DNA from: Pseudonocardia sp.
GTDB taxonomy: Bacteria > Actinomycetota > Actinomycetes > Mycobacteriales > Pseudonocardiaceae
Length of the DNA: 64,000 nt
Assembly: GCF_029263155.1 (NCBI RefSeq)
Contig: NZ_JAJCYB010000111.1
Span: 122,039-186,038, forward strand
Direction: 5' to 3'
The translations under genes were made by a program, and so were the position numbers. Below, one piece after another: positions 33,065 to 41,758 of this stretch (position 1 is the stretch's first letter; every line of letters begins with the position of its first letter). The notes beneath the pieces were generated by a model, which had not been told where the DNA came from, ran no database searches, and saw nothing but the letters and a program-made list of their open reading frames with translations.

Positions 33065-34567
33065 ATGACGAGCGAGACGCCCGGACTGCCAGCCAAGTTC
33101 GCGATGCTGGGCCTGACGTTCGACGACGTGCTGCTGCTGCCGGCCGAGTCCGACGTCGTGCCCGGTGCCGTCGACACGGCAACGCAGGTGACGCGCCGGG
33201 TCCGGCTGAAGGTGCCGCTGGTGTCCTCGCCGATGGACACCGTCACCGAGTCGCGGATGGCGATCGCGATGGCCCGCGCGGGCGGGCTGGGCACCCTGCA
33301 CCGCAACCTCTCGGCCGAGCAGCAGGCCGCGCAGGTGGAGGTCGTGAAGCGGTCCGAGGCGGGGATGGTCACCGATCCCGTCACCTGTGCGCCGGACGCC
33401 ACCCTCGCCGACGTCGACGCGCTGTGTGCCAAGTTCCGCATCTCCGGCGTTCCGGTCACCGACGGGGGCGGGCGGCTCGTCGGCATCATCACCAACCGCG
33501 ACATGCGGTTCGAGATGGACCACAGCCGTCCCGTCCACGAGGTGATGACGCACGCGCCGCTGATCACCGCGCGCCACGGCGTGTCCGCGGAGGCGGCCCT
33601 GGGCCTGCTGCGCCGGCACAAGCTGGAGAAGCTGCCGATCATCGACAACGACGGCATCCTGCGCGGGCTCATCACGATCAAGGACTTCAACAAGACCGAG
33701 AAGTACCCGCTGGCCACGAAGGACCCCGACGGGCGGCTGGTCGTGGCTGCCGCGGTGGGCGTCGGCGAGGACTCGTACAAGCGCGCGATGCTGCTGGTCG
33801 AGGCCGGCGTCGACGTGCTGATGGTCGACACCGCCCACGGCCACTCGCGGCGCGTGCTGGAGATGGTGGCCAAGCTGCGCGCCGAGGTCGGTGACGTCGA
33901 CGTCGTCGGCGGCAACGTCGCCACCCGGGCGGGGGCCGCGGCGCTCGTCGAGGCCGGGGCCGACGCGGTGAAGGTCGGGGTCGGGCCGGGTTCCATCTGC
34001 ACCACGCGCGTCGTCGCGGGGGTCGGGGCGCCGCAGATCACCGCGATCTACGAGGCGTCGCTGGCCTGCGCCGCGTCCGGGGTCCCGGTGATCGGCGACG
34101 GCGGCATCCAGTACTCCGGCGACATCTCGAAGGCGATCGCGGCAGGCGCCTCCACCGTGATGCTGGGCAGCCTGCTCGCCGGGACCGCCGAGTCGCCCGG
34201 TGACCTCGTCCTGCACGGTGGCAAGCAGTACAAGACCTACCGTGGCATGGGCTCGCTCGGGGCGATGGCCTCGCGCGAGGGCTCGAAGTCGTACTCGAAG
34301 GACCGCTACGCCCAGGACGACGTGCTCAGCGAGGACAAGCTGGTGCCCGAGGGCATCGAGGGCCGCATCCCGTTCCGCGGGCCGCTTGCGCAGGTGGTGC
34401 ACCAGCTCACCGGCGGGCTGCGCTCGGGCATGGGCTACGCGGGCGCGCAGACGATCGCGGCGCTGCAGCAGGCGCAGCTGGTGCGGATCACCGCGGCGGG
34501 GCTCAAGGAGAGCCATCCGCACGACATCACGATGACGGTCGAGGCGCCCAACTACGCGGCTCGCTAG
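33065..34567 (+). CDS. guaB: Inosine-5'-monophosphate dehydrogenase
   Basis: 500 aa, oxidises IMP to XMP, the committed step of GMP synthesis. Catalytic Cys loop GPGSICTTRVVAGVG, IMP-binding VIGDGGIQYSGDISKAIAAGAS, flap YRGMGSLGAMA. Two CBS domains (~residues 95-210; MVTDPVTCAPDATLADVD, VMTHAPLITARHGVSAE) can bind regulatory nucleotides. ATG 33065 has a GAGGAGAG SD; an in-frame GTG 33023 lacks one. GuaB3 follows 44 bp later with its own promoter. Confidence 0.97.
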   Translation: MTSETPGLPAKFAMLGLTFDDVLLLPAESDVVPGAVDTATQVTRRVRLKVPLVSSPMDTVTESRMAIAMARAGGLGTLHRNLSAEQQAAQVEVVKRSEAGMVTDPVTCAPDATLADVDALCAKFRISGVPVTDGGGRLVGIITNRDMRFEMDHSRPVHEVMTHAPLITARHGVSAEAALGLLRRHKLEKLPIIDNDGILRGLITIKDFNKTEKYPLATKDPDGRLVVAAAVGVGEDSYKRAMLLVEAGVDVLMVDTAHGHSRRVLEMVAKLRAEVGDVDVVGGNVATRAGAAALVEAGADAVKVGVGPGSICTTRVVAGVGAPQITAIYEASLACAASGVPVIGDGGIQYSGDISKAIAAGASTVMLGSLLAGTAESPGDLVLHGGKQYKTYRGMGSLGAMASREGSKSYSKDRYAQDDVLSEDKLVPEGIEGRIPFRGPLAQVVHQLTGGLRSGMGYAGAQTIAALQQAQLVRITAAGLKESHPHDITMTVEAPNYAAR

Positions 34568-34599
34568 GGCCCGGGGCGGGTAGGGACCGACGAGGTCTC

Positions 34600-34605
34600 T
34601 ACGCT
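34600..34605 (+). promoter_or_regulatory. -10 hexamer TACGCT for leaderless guaB3
   Basis: TACGCT ends six bases before GTG 34612; no SD is present. Confidence 0.55.
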
Positions 34606-34611
34606 CTCCAC

Positions 34612-35736
34612 GTGCGCGACCTCGTGGAGATCGGGATGGGCCGGGAGGCCCGCCGCAGCTACGACCTGAGCCAGGTCGAGATCGTGCCGTCCCGGCGGAC
34701 GCGCAGCTCGCAGGAGGTGTCCACCGCCTGGCAGCTCGACGCGTACCGCTTCGAGATCCCGCTCATCACCCACCCGACCGACGCGGTGGTGTCCCCGGCC
34801 AGCGCGGTCGCGGTCGGCAAGCTCGGCGGTCTGGCGGTGCTCAACGCCGAGGGGCTGTGGGCCCGGCACGCCGACGCCGAGGGCGCGCTCGCCCGGGTGC
34901 GCGACGCGGCGGAGTCCGACGACCCGACCGCCGCCGTCCGCGTGCTCCAGGAGCTGCACGCCGCACCGATCCAGCCGGCGCTGCTGTCCGAGGCACTGCG
35001 CGCGGTGCGCGAGGCGGGCGTCACCGTGGCCGCGCGCGTGTCCCCCCAGCGCGCGAGGGAGCTCACCCCCGACCTGCTCGGGGCCGGCGTCGAGATCCTG
35101 GTCGTGCAGGGCACGATCATCTCCGCCGAGCACGTGTCCGGCGGCGAGCCGCTCAACCTCAAGGAGTTCATCGCCTCCCTCGACGTGCCGGTCGTCGCAG
35201 GCGGGGTGGGCGACTACCGCACCGCGATGCACCTGATGCGCACCGGCGCGGCCGGGGTGATCGTCGGCTACGGGGAGTCCAGCGCCACCACCACCGACGA
35301 GGTGCTGGGCATCGGCGTGCCGATGGCCACCGCGATCGTCGACGCCGCCGCGGCCCGGCGCGACTACCTCGACGAGACCGGCGGCCGCTACGTCCACGTC
35401 ATCGCCGACGGTGGCATGACCGGATCCGGCGACCTGGCCAAGGCCATCGCGTGCGGTGCCGACGCCGTGATGCTCGGCGAGCAGCTGGCCGAGGCGTCGG
35501 ACTCGCCGGGGCAGGGGCTGTACTGGACGTCGTCGGTGGCGCACCCGTCGCTGCCGCGCTCGGACGTCAGCGGCTTCGGCACCGGCGACCGCAACCTCGA
35601 GCAGGTGCTGTTCGGGCCCGCGTCGGCGCCCTACGGGGCGGTGAACCTGTTCGGGGCGCTGCGCCGGGCGATGGCGAAGACGGGCTACTCGGACCTCAAG
35701 GAGTTCCAGCGGGTGGGGCTGACCGTCCGCGGCTGA
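34612..35736 (+). CDS. guaB3: GuaB3-family IMP dehydrogenase-related protein
   Basis: 374 aa TIM-barrel, without CBS domains. MGREARRSYDLSQVEIVPSRRTRSSQEV at the N-terminus; VIADGGMTGSGDLAKAIACGADAVMLGEQLAEA binds phosphate. At the IMPDH Cys-loop position there is VVQGTIISAEHVSG rather than SICTTR. Actinobacterial GuaB3 was long considered a non-IMPDH paralogue and may act as a GMP reductase-like enzyme; I leave the activity open. Confidence 0.92.
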   Translation: MRDLVEIGMGREARRSYDLSQVEIVPSRRTRSSQEVSTAWQLDAYRFEIPLITHPTDAVVSPASAVAVGKLGGLAVLNAEGLWARHADAEGALARVRDAAESDDPTAAVRVLQELHAAPIQPALLSEALRAVREAGVTVAARVSPQRARELTPDLLGAGVEILVVQGTIISAEHVSGGEPLNLKEFIASLDVPVVAGGVGDYRTAMHLMRTGAAGVIVGYGESSATTTDEVLGIGVPMATAIVDAAAARRDYLDETGGRYVHVIADGGMTGSGDLAKAIACGADAVMLGEQLAEASDSPGQGLYWTSSVAHPSLPRSDVSGFGTGDRNLEQVLFGPASAPYGAVNLFGALRRAMAKTGYSDLKEFQRVGLTVRG

Positions 35737-35854
35737 CCCGTCGCCGTCACCACCGTCGCCCTCGCCGGCGGAGAACGGTCCAGCCCGCGCCTCCGGTGCC
35801 ACCTGTGTTGCGCGTGGACGACACCGTGACCCGTGCGACGATGGCGATGGCGGG

Positions 35855-36122
35855 GTGACCAGCCCCGCCGAGGCACTCCGACGGCTGCGGGACGCCGCGG
35901 CCGACGGCAGCCTCGACGCGTTCTGCCGGCGTCACCACGTGCGGGTCCTCACCGTGTTCGGCAGTGCCGCGCGGGGAGATCCGGGAGCGGGCGCTGGTCG
36001 GCTCGCTGGTGCTGTTCGAGAGCGTCCCCGGCGCGGTCGCGGCTGCTCAGGTCGCCGCGATCGCCGAGCGGATCGAGACCGATCCGATGCGCCGACTGGA
36101 CCTGGAACTGCTGGCCCGATGA
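35855..36122 (+). pseudogene. Decayed MNT-type nucleotidyltransferase (MntA-like antitoxin)
   Basis: The first ~40 codons from GTG 35855 end in VRVLTVFGSAARGDP, the nucleotidyltransferase GSxxRG motif. The frame then breaks near 35974; the C-terminal part continues in another frame (IRERALVGSLVLFESVPG, ending MRRLDLELLAR, TGA 36120-36122). The segment carrying the second DxD-type catalytic acid is missing, so a deletion with frameshift has removed the core. MntA antitoxins AMPylate the HEPN toxin; this copy should be inactive. Confidence 0.8.
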
Positions 36123-36330
36123 CCCGTGAACTCGATTGGCGTTCGCTGCGTGCGAAGATCCGGGGGATCCGGCAGCTTCTCGACGACCTCGACGGTATGG
36201 GTCCCTTCGACCGCGAGCGTCTTCTCCGGCTGCCGGCACGCGCAACGCGCTCGTGCACGCCCATCTCGACATCGACTACGGCAAGGTCGAGATTGCCCTG
36301 GACAGGGCACCCGAGCTGTTCGGGGAGTAG
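36119..36330 (+). pseudogene. Decayed HEPN ribonuclease (HepT-like toxin)
   Basis: ATG 36119 overlaps the MNT stop (ATGA). The first ~35 codons (TRELDWRSLRAKIRGIRQLLDDLDGMGPFDRERL) are a HepT N-terminus. After a break near 36235 the tail in another frame reads GTRNALVHAHLDIDYGKVEIALDRAPELFGE, including the HEPN catalytic R-N-x-L-V-H (Rx4-6H) motif. The middle helices are missing: 70 codons remain of the usual ~135. Both members of the pair thus carry an internal deletion with frameshift. Confidence 0.82.
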
Positions 36331-36387
36331 GTGCGTCAGGTGGCGCGGTGGATCGCACAGCGTTCGGAGCACGGGTCGAGCGGTCGT

Positions 36388-36393
36388 TAGGCT
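36388..36393 (+). promoter_or_regulatory. -10 hexamer TAGGCT for leaderless guaA
   Basis: TAGGCT ends six bases before GTG 36400; no SD. Confidence 0.55.
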
Positions 36394-36399
36394 GGCCCG

Positions 36400-37947
36400 G
36401 TGCAGCCACCCACCGTCCTCGTCGTCGACTACGGCGCCCAGTACGCGCAACTGATCGCCCGCCGGGTGCGCGAGGCGCAGGTGTACTCCGAGATCGTCCC
36501 CGGGGATGCCTCCGTCGAGGAGATCGTGGCACGCAAGCCGGCCGCGGTGATCCTGTCCGGTGGGCCGTCGAGCGTGTACGCCGACGGGGCGCCCGCCGTC
36601 GACCCCGAGCTGTTCACGGCCGGGATCCCCGTGCTCGGGCTCTGCTACGGCTTCCAGGCCATGGCCCGGGCCCTCGGCGGGGAGGTGGCGCCCGACGGCA
36701 CGCGCGAGTACGGGCGCACCGAGCTGACGGTCACCGAGCCCGGCGCCCTGCACGGCGGGCTGCCCGCCCGGCACCCGGTGTGGATGAGCCACGGCGACTC
36801 GGTGGTGCGTGCGCCGGAGGGCTTCACCGTCACTGCGTCGAGCGAGCGGGCGGCGGTGGCGGCGTTCGAGGACGTCGATCGCCGCCTGGCCGGGGTCCAG
36901 TACCACCCCGAGGTGGGCCACTCGCCGCACGGCCAGGAGGTGCTGCGCCGGTTCCTGCGCGACGTCGCCGGGATCGCCCCCGGATGGACCACCTCCTCGA
37001 TCATCGACGACACGGTGGCCGCGGTGCGCGCACAGGTGGGCGAGGGCCGAGCGATCTGCGGGCTGTCCGGCGGCGTGGACTCCGCGGTGGCTGCGGCCCT
37101 CGTGCAGCGGGCCATCGGCGACCGGCTGACCTGCGTGTTCGTCGACCACGGGCTGCTGCGCAGCGGCGAGCGCGAGCAGGTGGAGCGCGACTTCGTCGCC
37201 GCCACCGGGGCCAGGCTGCACACCGAGCACGTCGCCGACCGGTTCCTCGCCGCGCTGGCCGGGGTCACCGACCCGGAGGCCAAGCGCAAGACCATCGGCC
37301 GGGAGTTCATCCGGGTGTTCGAGGCGGCCACGGCCGCCGTGGCGCAGGACGAGCACGTGGGCTTCCTCGTGCAGGGCACCCTCTACCCCGACGTGGTGGA
37401 GAGCGGCGGCGGGTCGGGTACGGCCACCATCAAGAGCCACCACAACGTCGGCGGGCTACCCGACGACATCGAGTTCGCGCTGGTGGAACCGCTGCGCGCG
37501 CTGTTCAAGGACGAGGTCCGCCGCGTCGGTGCGGAGCTGGGGCTGCCGGAGACGATCGTCGGACGGCAGCCGTTCCCGGGGCCGGGTCTGGGTATCCGGA
37601 TCATCGGTGAGGTCACCTTCGACCGGCTGGAGACGCTGCGCGCCGCCGACGCGATCGCCCGCGAGGAGCTCACCGCGGCCGGGCTGGACGGCGAGATCTG
37701 GCAGTGCCCGGTGGTGCTGCTCGCCGACGTCCGCAGTGTCGGGGTGCAGGGCGACGGCCGCACCTACGGGCATCCGGTCGTGCTGCGGCCGGTGTCGAGC
37801 GAGGACGCCATGACCGCCGACTGGACCCGCCTGCCCTACGACGTGCTGGAACGGATCTCGACCCGGATCACCAACGAAGTGGCCGAGGTCAACCGCGTCG
37901 TTCTCGACGTCACGAGCAAGCCGCCGGGCACCATCGAGTGGGAGTGA
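36400..37947 (+). CDS. guaA: GMP synthase (glutamine-hydrolysing)
   Basis: 515 aa. Class I amidotransferase domain with nucleophile Cys in VLGLCYGFQAMA and His/Glu in QYHPEVGHS; ATP-pyrophosphatase PP-loop ICGLSGGVDSAVAAAL; C-terminal dimerisation domain with GRQPFPGPGLGIRIIGEVT and KPPGTIEWE at the end. Converts XMP to GMP. guaB, guaB3 and guaA share the locus but each appears to have its own promoter. Confidence 0.98.
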   Translation: MQPPTVLVVDYGAQYAQLIARRVREAQVYSEIVPGDASVEEIVARKPAAVILSGGPSSVYADGAPAVDPELFTAGIPVLGLCYGFQAMARALGGEVAPDGTREYGRTELTVTEPGALHGGLPARHPVWMSHGDSVVRAPEGFTVTASSERAAVAAFEDVDRRLAGVQYHPEVGHSPHGQEVLRRFLRDVAGIAPGWTTSSIIDDTVAAVRAQVGEGRAICGLSGGVDSAVAAALVQRAIGDRLTCVFVDHGLLRSGEREQVERDFVAATGARLHTEHVADRFLAALAGVTDPEAKRKTIGREFIRVFEAATAAVAQDEHVGFLVQGTLYPDVVESGGGSGTATIKSHHNVGGLPDDIEFALVEPLRALFKDEVRRVGAELGLPETIVGRQPFPGPGLGIRIIGEVTFDRLETLRAADAIAREELTAAGLDGEIWQCPVVLLADVRSVGVQGDGRTYGHPVVLRPVSSEDAMTADWTRLPYDVLERISTRITNEVAEVNRVVLDVTSKPPGTIEWE

Positions 37948-37960
37948 CCCGCACGTAGGG

Positions 37961-38016
37961 CCTGACTCGCGCGCACGGAGGGCCCGACTCGCGCGCACGG
38001 GGGGCCCGACTCGCGG
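37961..38016 (+). repeat. 22-bp tandem repeat, 3 copies, locus 3 of 3
   Basis: Units at 37961, 37983 and 38005 with the third truncated at 12 bases, as at the other two loci. It ends one base before the CAGGAT hexamer that precedes the next gene, so it could place or modify that promoter. Confidence 0.95.
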
Positions 38017-38028
38017 CAGGATGGGGCG

Positions 38029-38958
38029 GTGTCCTCGCCTGTGAACCTGCCCGTCGAGATCCCGGGTCGGCTCGCCGGCGCCCTGCGCAGCGGGCGGTTC
38101 GCCGTCACCGCGGAGATCGGGCCACCGCGCGGGGCCGATCCCGGCGCGGTCCGGGCGGCGGCCGCCGTGCTGCGCGGCCGGGTCGACGCCGCGAACGTCA
38201 CCGACAACCAGGGCGCGCAGGTCCGGGTGGGCAGCCTCGCGGGCAGCGCGCTGGCGCAGGCGGCGGGCCTGGAGCCGATCATGCAGATGACCTGCCGGGA
38301 CCGGAACCGGATCGCACTGCAGTCCGACCTGCTCTCCGCGGGCGCGCTCGGGGTGCCCAACCTGCTGCTGATGACCGGGGACCGGCCAGAACGCGGCGAT
38401 CATCCCGACGCCACCGCCGTGTTCGACCTGACCTCGGGGTCCCTGATGGCGGCGGCCCGGGCCCTGCGCGACGACGGCGTGCTGCTGTCGGGGCGTGCGG
38501 TCGAGCCCCGGCCGCGGTTCCTGCTCGGCGCCGTCGACGCCGGGGCGGGCACCCCCGAGCGGCTGGCGCAGAAGGTCGCCGACGGCGCGGAGTTCGTCCA
38601 GACGCAGTTCGTGTTCGACGTCGGCGCGTTCGCCGCCTGGATGCGGCGCGTGCGCGATCTCGGACTCGACACCCGGTGCGGGATCCTCGCCGGCGTCGGC
38701 CCGGTCCGGTCGCTGCGCGCGCTGGACTTCATGGCCGGCATCCCCGGAGTCGTCGTCCCCCCGGAACTCGAACGTCGGCTGCGGGGCGTCGCGGCGGAGC
38801 GGGTGGCCGAGGAGGGCATGGCGGCGTGCGCGGAGACGGTGGCCGCGCTGCGCGAGATGCCGGGCGTCGCGGGGGTGCACGTGATGGCGGTGGGGTTCGA
38901 GCGCGGGGTCCCGGCGATCCTGGACGCCGCGGGGATCGGGCCCGTGCCGGTGGCCTGA
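38029..38958 (+). CDS. Methylenetetrahydrofolate reductase-like protein
   Basis: 309 aa TIM-barrel flavoprotein of the MetF superfamily. Recognised segments are FAVTAEIGPPRGADP at the N-terminus, NVTDNQGAQVRVG, PIMQMTCRDRNRIALQSDLL (folate/FAD side) and LLLMTGDRPERGDHPDA, then QTQFVFDVGAFAAWMRRV. It differs from housekeeping MetF (no N-terminal EFFPP) and resembles the stand-alone MTHFR-like proteins, often linked to MetV/corrinoid folate metabolism. Precise activity uncertain. GTG start, CAGGAT six bases upstream. Confidence 0.8.
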   Translation: MSSPVNLPVEIPGRLAGALRSGRFAVTAEIGPPRGADPGAVRAAAAVLRGRVDAANVTDNQGAQVRVGSLAGSALAQAAGLEPIMQMTCRDRNRIALQSDLLSAGALGVPNLLLMTGDRPERGDHPDATAVFDLTSGSLMAAARALRDDGVLLSGRAVEPRPRFLLGAVDAGAGTPERLAQKVADGAEFVQTQFVFDVGAFAAWMRRVRDLGLDTRCGILAGVGPVRSLRALDFMAGIPGVVVPPELERRLRGVAAERVAEEGMAACAETVAALREMPGVAGVHVMAVGFERGVPAILDAAGIGPVPVA

Positions 38959-38967
38959 ACGCAGGGA

Positions 38968-39007
38968 GGGCATCCCTCGCACCGGTCGCCCGGTGCGAGG
39001 GATGCCC
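38968..39007. terminator. Strong 18-bp bidirectional terminator
   Basis: GGGCATCCCTCGCACCGG (38968-38985) is perfectly complementary to 38990-39007, tetraloop TCGC. It separates the MetF-like gene from convergent minus-strand membrane genes. Confidence 0.85.
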
Positions 39008-39081
39008 CCGGTGGCCGTCGCTCCCCAGCACGGCCCGAGCCGGTCACCGGCGCTCCCCAGCACCGGTGACCGATGGTCAGC

Positions 39082-39273
39082 TCATGTCCGCCTGCCGCGC
39101 AGGCTGCTCACCAGCAGGGTCAGGCCCAGCAGCGCCGCTCCGGCGGCCAGCACCCAGCGCACGTCGATCGCCGGCAGCCAGTCGACGAACGCGGCCACCG
39201 ACATCAGCAGGGCCAGCACACCGGTGACCAGGGTCACCAGGTCCGGGCGGCGGCGGATCACCGGTTCAGCCAC
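39082..39273 (-). CDS. Small two-helix membrane protein
   Basis: 63 aa: AEPVIRRRPDLVTLVTGVLALLMSVAAFVDWLPAIDVRWVLAAGAALLGLTLLVSSLRGRRT pattern, i.e. a basic N-terminus, two transmembrane helices and a basic C-terminus. GTG 39273 lies inside the end of the PspC gene (8-base overlap), so it is translationally coupled to it. Function unknown; probably part of the envelope-stress unit. Confidence 0.75.
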   Translation of the reverse strand: MAEPVIRRRPDLVTLVTGVLALLMSVAAFVDWLPAIDVRWVLAAGAALLGLTLLVSSLRGRRT

Positions 39274-40435
39274 GGAGCACCTCCACGTCCCCCGCCCCGG
39301 TCGTGACGGCGACCTCCAGCGGCCGTCCGGAACGGATCCCGTCGGCGCCGAGGTCGTCGACGCGGGTGAGCTCGGCCCCCGGTCCGTCGGTCCCCTGCCC
39401 GTCGAAGCGGACCTCCCCGAGCCCGGCGGTGCCGGTGAACGTGACGTCAGCGTCGGCGGGCACCAGGACCCGCACGTCTCCGACGCCCACCTCGACCGAC
39501 GTCGTGACGGGCGCGGTGCCGTCGAGGTCCAGCCCGCGCAGGTCGAGGGTGAAGTCCCCGGCCCCGTGCTCGTAGCGGGGATCCAGGCCGGTCACCGTCG
39601 CGGGGGCGAACCGGACGTCCCCGACATCGCCCGGTGGCCAGGTCTCCAGCGGCGCCGCGACGGCGCCCCAGGTCAGCAGCCCGACGACCACCGCGAACGG
39701 GACGAGCCCGCGCCCGGCGTGCAGGAACGATCCGACCAGCAGCCCCGCCCCGAGCACGGCAAGCACCACACCGAGCAGGATCGGCACGCTCGACGGCGAG
39801 AACACCCCGGTCGCGAGCAGCAGCAGTGCCGTGACTCCGCCCGCGAGCAGGGCCAGCGCCAGCGTCACCGCGGTGACGGGCAGCCGGCGCGGCGGGGGCG
39901 GCGGTGGCGCCTGGCCGGGGTCGGGCAGGTCCCACGCGAACGGAGCGGCGCCCAGCGGGTCCCACGACGGAGGCTCCTGCTCGCCCTTCACCAGCGAGAC
40001 GGCGGGCGCCACGGCGGGCGCCACGGCGGGAGCCGGATCGGGTGCCGGAACGACCGAACCCCGGCTGCGGTGCAGCAGGAACAGCAGCCCCAGCGCGACG
40101 AGACCGAGCAGCAGCCCGCCGTCGGACCCGAAGAACAGGCCGGCGCCGAGCAGGCCCAGCACGGCCAGCCCCACCAGGGCGGGAACGCCCGGGCCGCGGC
40201 GCCCACCCGGTGCGTCGCCCGCATCGGGCAGCACCACCACGCCGACGAGGTAGAGCAGCAGCCCGACCCCGTAGAACGCGGTGACGGCGAACGCCACGCG
40301 CACGAGCACCGGGTCGATGTCGTAGCGGCGCGCGATCGCGAGCGCCACACCGCCGACCTTCCGTCCGTCCCGCGGCCGCGCAGGCCGCGTGTCCCACATC
40401 TCGCGGAGCGTGCCGCGCACCTCTGTCCGGTCCAT
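39266..40435 (-). CDS. PspC-domain membrane protein with LiaF/toast-rack-like C-terminus
   Basis: 389 aa. Residues ~20-75 form a PspC domain (DGRKVGGVALAIARRYDIDPVLVRVAFAVTAFYGVGLLLYLVGVVVLP). Further transmembrane helices and an Ala/Pro-rich linker (AVAPAVAPAV) follow. The last ~110 residues form a beta-rich domain (DFTLDLRGLDLDGTAPVTTSVEVGVGDVRVLVPADADV) of LiaF/toast-rack type. Such proteins sense membrane stress for the neighbouring kinase. ATG 40435; 108 bp divergent from the kinase gene. Confidence 0.88.
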   Translation of the reverse strand: MDRTEVRGTLREMWDTRPARPRDGRKVGGVALAIARRYDIDPVLVRVAFAVTAFYGVGLLLYLVGVVVLPDAGDAPGGRRGPGVPALVGLAVLGLLGAGLFFGSDGGLLLGLVALGLLFLLHRSRGSVVPAPDPAPAVAPAVAPAVSLVKGEQEPPSWDPLGAAPFAWDLPDPGQAPPPPPPRRLPVTAVTLALALLAGGVTALLLLATGVFSPSSVPILLGVVLAVLGAGLLVGSFLHAGRGLVPFAVVVGLLTWGAVAAPLETWPPGDVGDVRFAPATVTGLDPRYEHGAGDFTLDLRGLDLDGTAPVTTSVEVGVGDVRVLVPADADVTFTGTAGLGEVRFDGQGTDGPGAELTRVDDLGADGIRSGRPLEVAVTTGAGDVEVLRG

Positions 40436-40543
40436 GGCGTCCAGAGTGGCGTCGGAGGATGTCCCCGGCCATGAGGGATGACCCCGGGGTGCCCCCGAGT
40501 TTCCCCCGATGTCGGCATCGCGATCGCGTGTGACGATGGTCGG

Positions 40544-41758
40544 GTGACCACGCCTTCCATCCCCACCGCGCCGCTCGCGCGCCGCCGCAGCGGCCGCCTG
40601 GTCGCGGGCGTCGCCGGCGGGGTGGCCGACCACCTCGGCATCTCGGTGCTGTGGGTGCGGATCGCGTTCCTGGTGCTGGCCGTGCTGTTCTGGACCGGGG
40701 CCGTCGCCTACGCCCTGCTCTGGATCTTCGTGCGGCCGGAGGGGCGCGACGTCCCGCGCCGCACCTCCCCCCGGGAACGCCAGCAGGGGCTGGGCGTGGC
40801 CGCGCTGGCTGTCGCCGCCGCCCTGACCGCGGCCGCGCTGGGCAACGACGCCGTCGGCTGGATCGTGGGGCCGCTGGGCGTCGCGGCCATCGGTGCCGCG
40901 GTGGTCTGGCGCGAGGCCGACGAGGGGCAGCGCCGCCGCTGGACCCGCACCGGCACCGCGGCCGGTGGATGGACCGCCGTCCTGCGGACGCTGGCCGGGG
41001 CGCTGTTCGTCGCCGCCGGGATCACGGTGTTCCTCGTCGGCAACCTGCAGCTCGGGCAGGTGCAGTTCGCGCTGCTCGCGGTGCTGGCCACCCTCCTCGG
41101 CGTCGGGGTGCTGACGGTGCCGTGGTGGGTGCGGCTGGTCCGCGAGCTCACCGAGGAGCGCCGTGAGCGCATCGTGGACGCCGAGCGCGCCGAGATCGCC
41201 GCGCACCTGCACGACTCGGTGCTGCAGACCCTCGCCCTGATCCAGCGCCAGTCCGACCAGCCGCGCGAGGTGCAGCGCCTCGCCCGCAGCCAGGAGCGCG
41301 AGCTGCGAACCTGGCTCTACGGCGCGGGCGGCTACGGCAGACCTACCGTGGAGGAGGGGCTGGCCGACGCGCTCGCCGCCACCGCCGCGGAGGTGGAGGA
41401 CACCTACGCGGTGACGGTCAAGCCGGTCGTCGTCGGCGGTGACCGCACGCTCGACGACGGCCTGCGTGCGCTCGTACTGGCCGGGCGCGAGGCGATGGTC
41501 AACGCGGCCAAGCACGCCGGCGTCGAGGAGGTGTCGGTGTTCTGCGAGGTCGAGGACGACGAGGTCAACCTGTTCGTCCGCGACCGCGGCCGGGGCTTCG
41601 ACCCCGCCGACGTCCCTGCGGATCGGCACGGCCTGGCCGACTCCGTGCACGCCCGGATGGCCCGCCACGGCGGTACCGTGCGGCTGCGCAGCACCCCCGG
41701 CGAGGGCACCGAGGTGCACCTGGCCGTCCCCACCCGTCAGGAAGCGACCACGTCATGA
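40544..41758 (+). CDS. PspC-domain sensor histidine kinase
   Basis: 404 aa NarL/LiaS-type kinase. An N-terminal PspC domain (RLVAGVAGGVADHLGISVLWVRIAFLVLAVLFW) and four to five transmembrane helices are followed by a HisKA_3 dimerisation helix with phospho-His in AAHLHDSVLQTLALIQRQ and an ATPase domain with N-box EAMVNAAKHAGV and G-box DRGRGFDP. Coupled to the response regulator by ATGA. The PspC domains on both sides of the divergent promoter suggest a direct sensor interaction. GTG 40544, GACGAT six bases upstream. Confidence 0.93.
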   Translation: MTTPSIPTAPLARRRSGRLVAGVAGGVADHLGISVLWVRIAFLVLAVLFWTGAVAYALLWIFVRPEGRDVPRRTSPRERQQGLGVAALAVAAALTAAALGNDAVGWIVGPLGVAAIGAAVVWREADEGQRRRWTRTGTAAGGWTAVLRTLAGALFVAAGITVFLVGNLQLGQVQFALLAVLATLLGVGVLTVPWWVRLVRELTEERRERIVDAERAEIAAHLHDSVLQTLALIQRQSDQPREVQRLARSQERELRTWLYGAGGYGRPTVEEGLADALAATAAEVEDTYAVTVKPVVVGGDRTLDDGLRALVLAGREAMVNAAKHAGVEEVSVFCEVEDDEVNLFVRDRGRGFDPADVPADRHGLADSVHARMARHGGTVRLRSTPGEGTEVHLAVPTRQEATTS

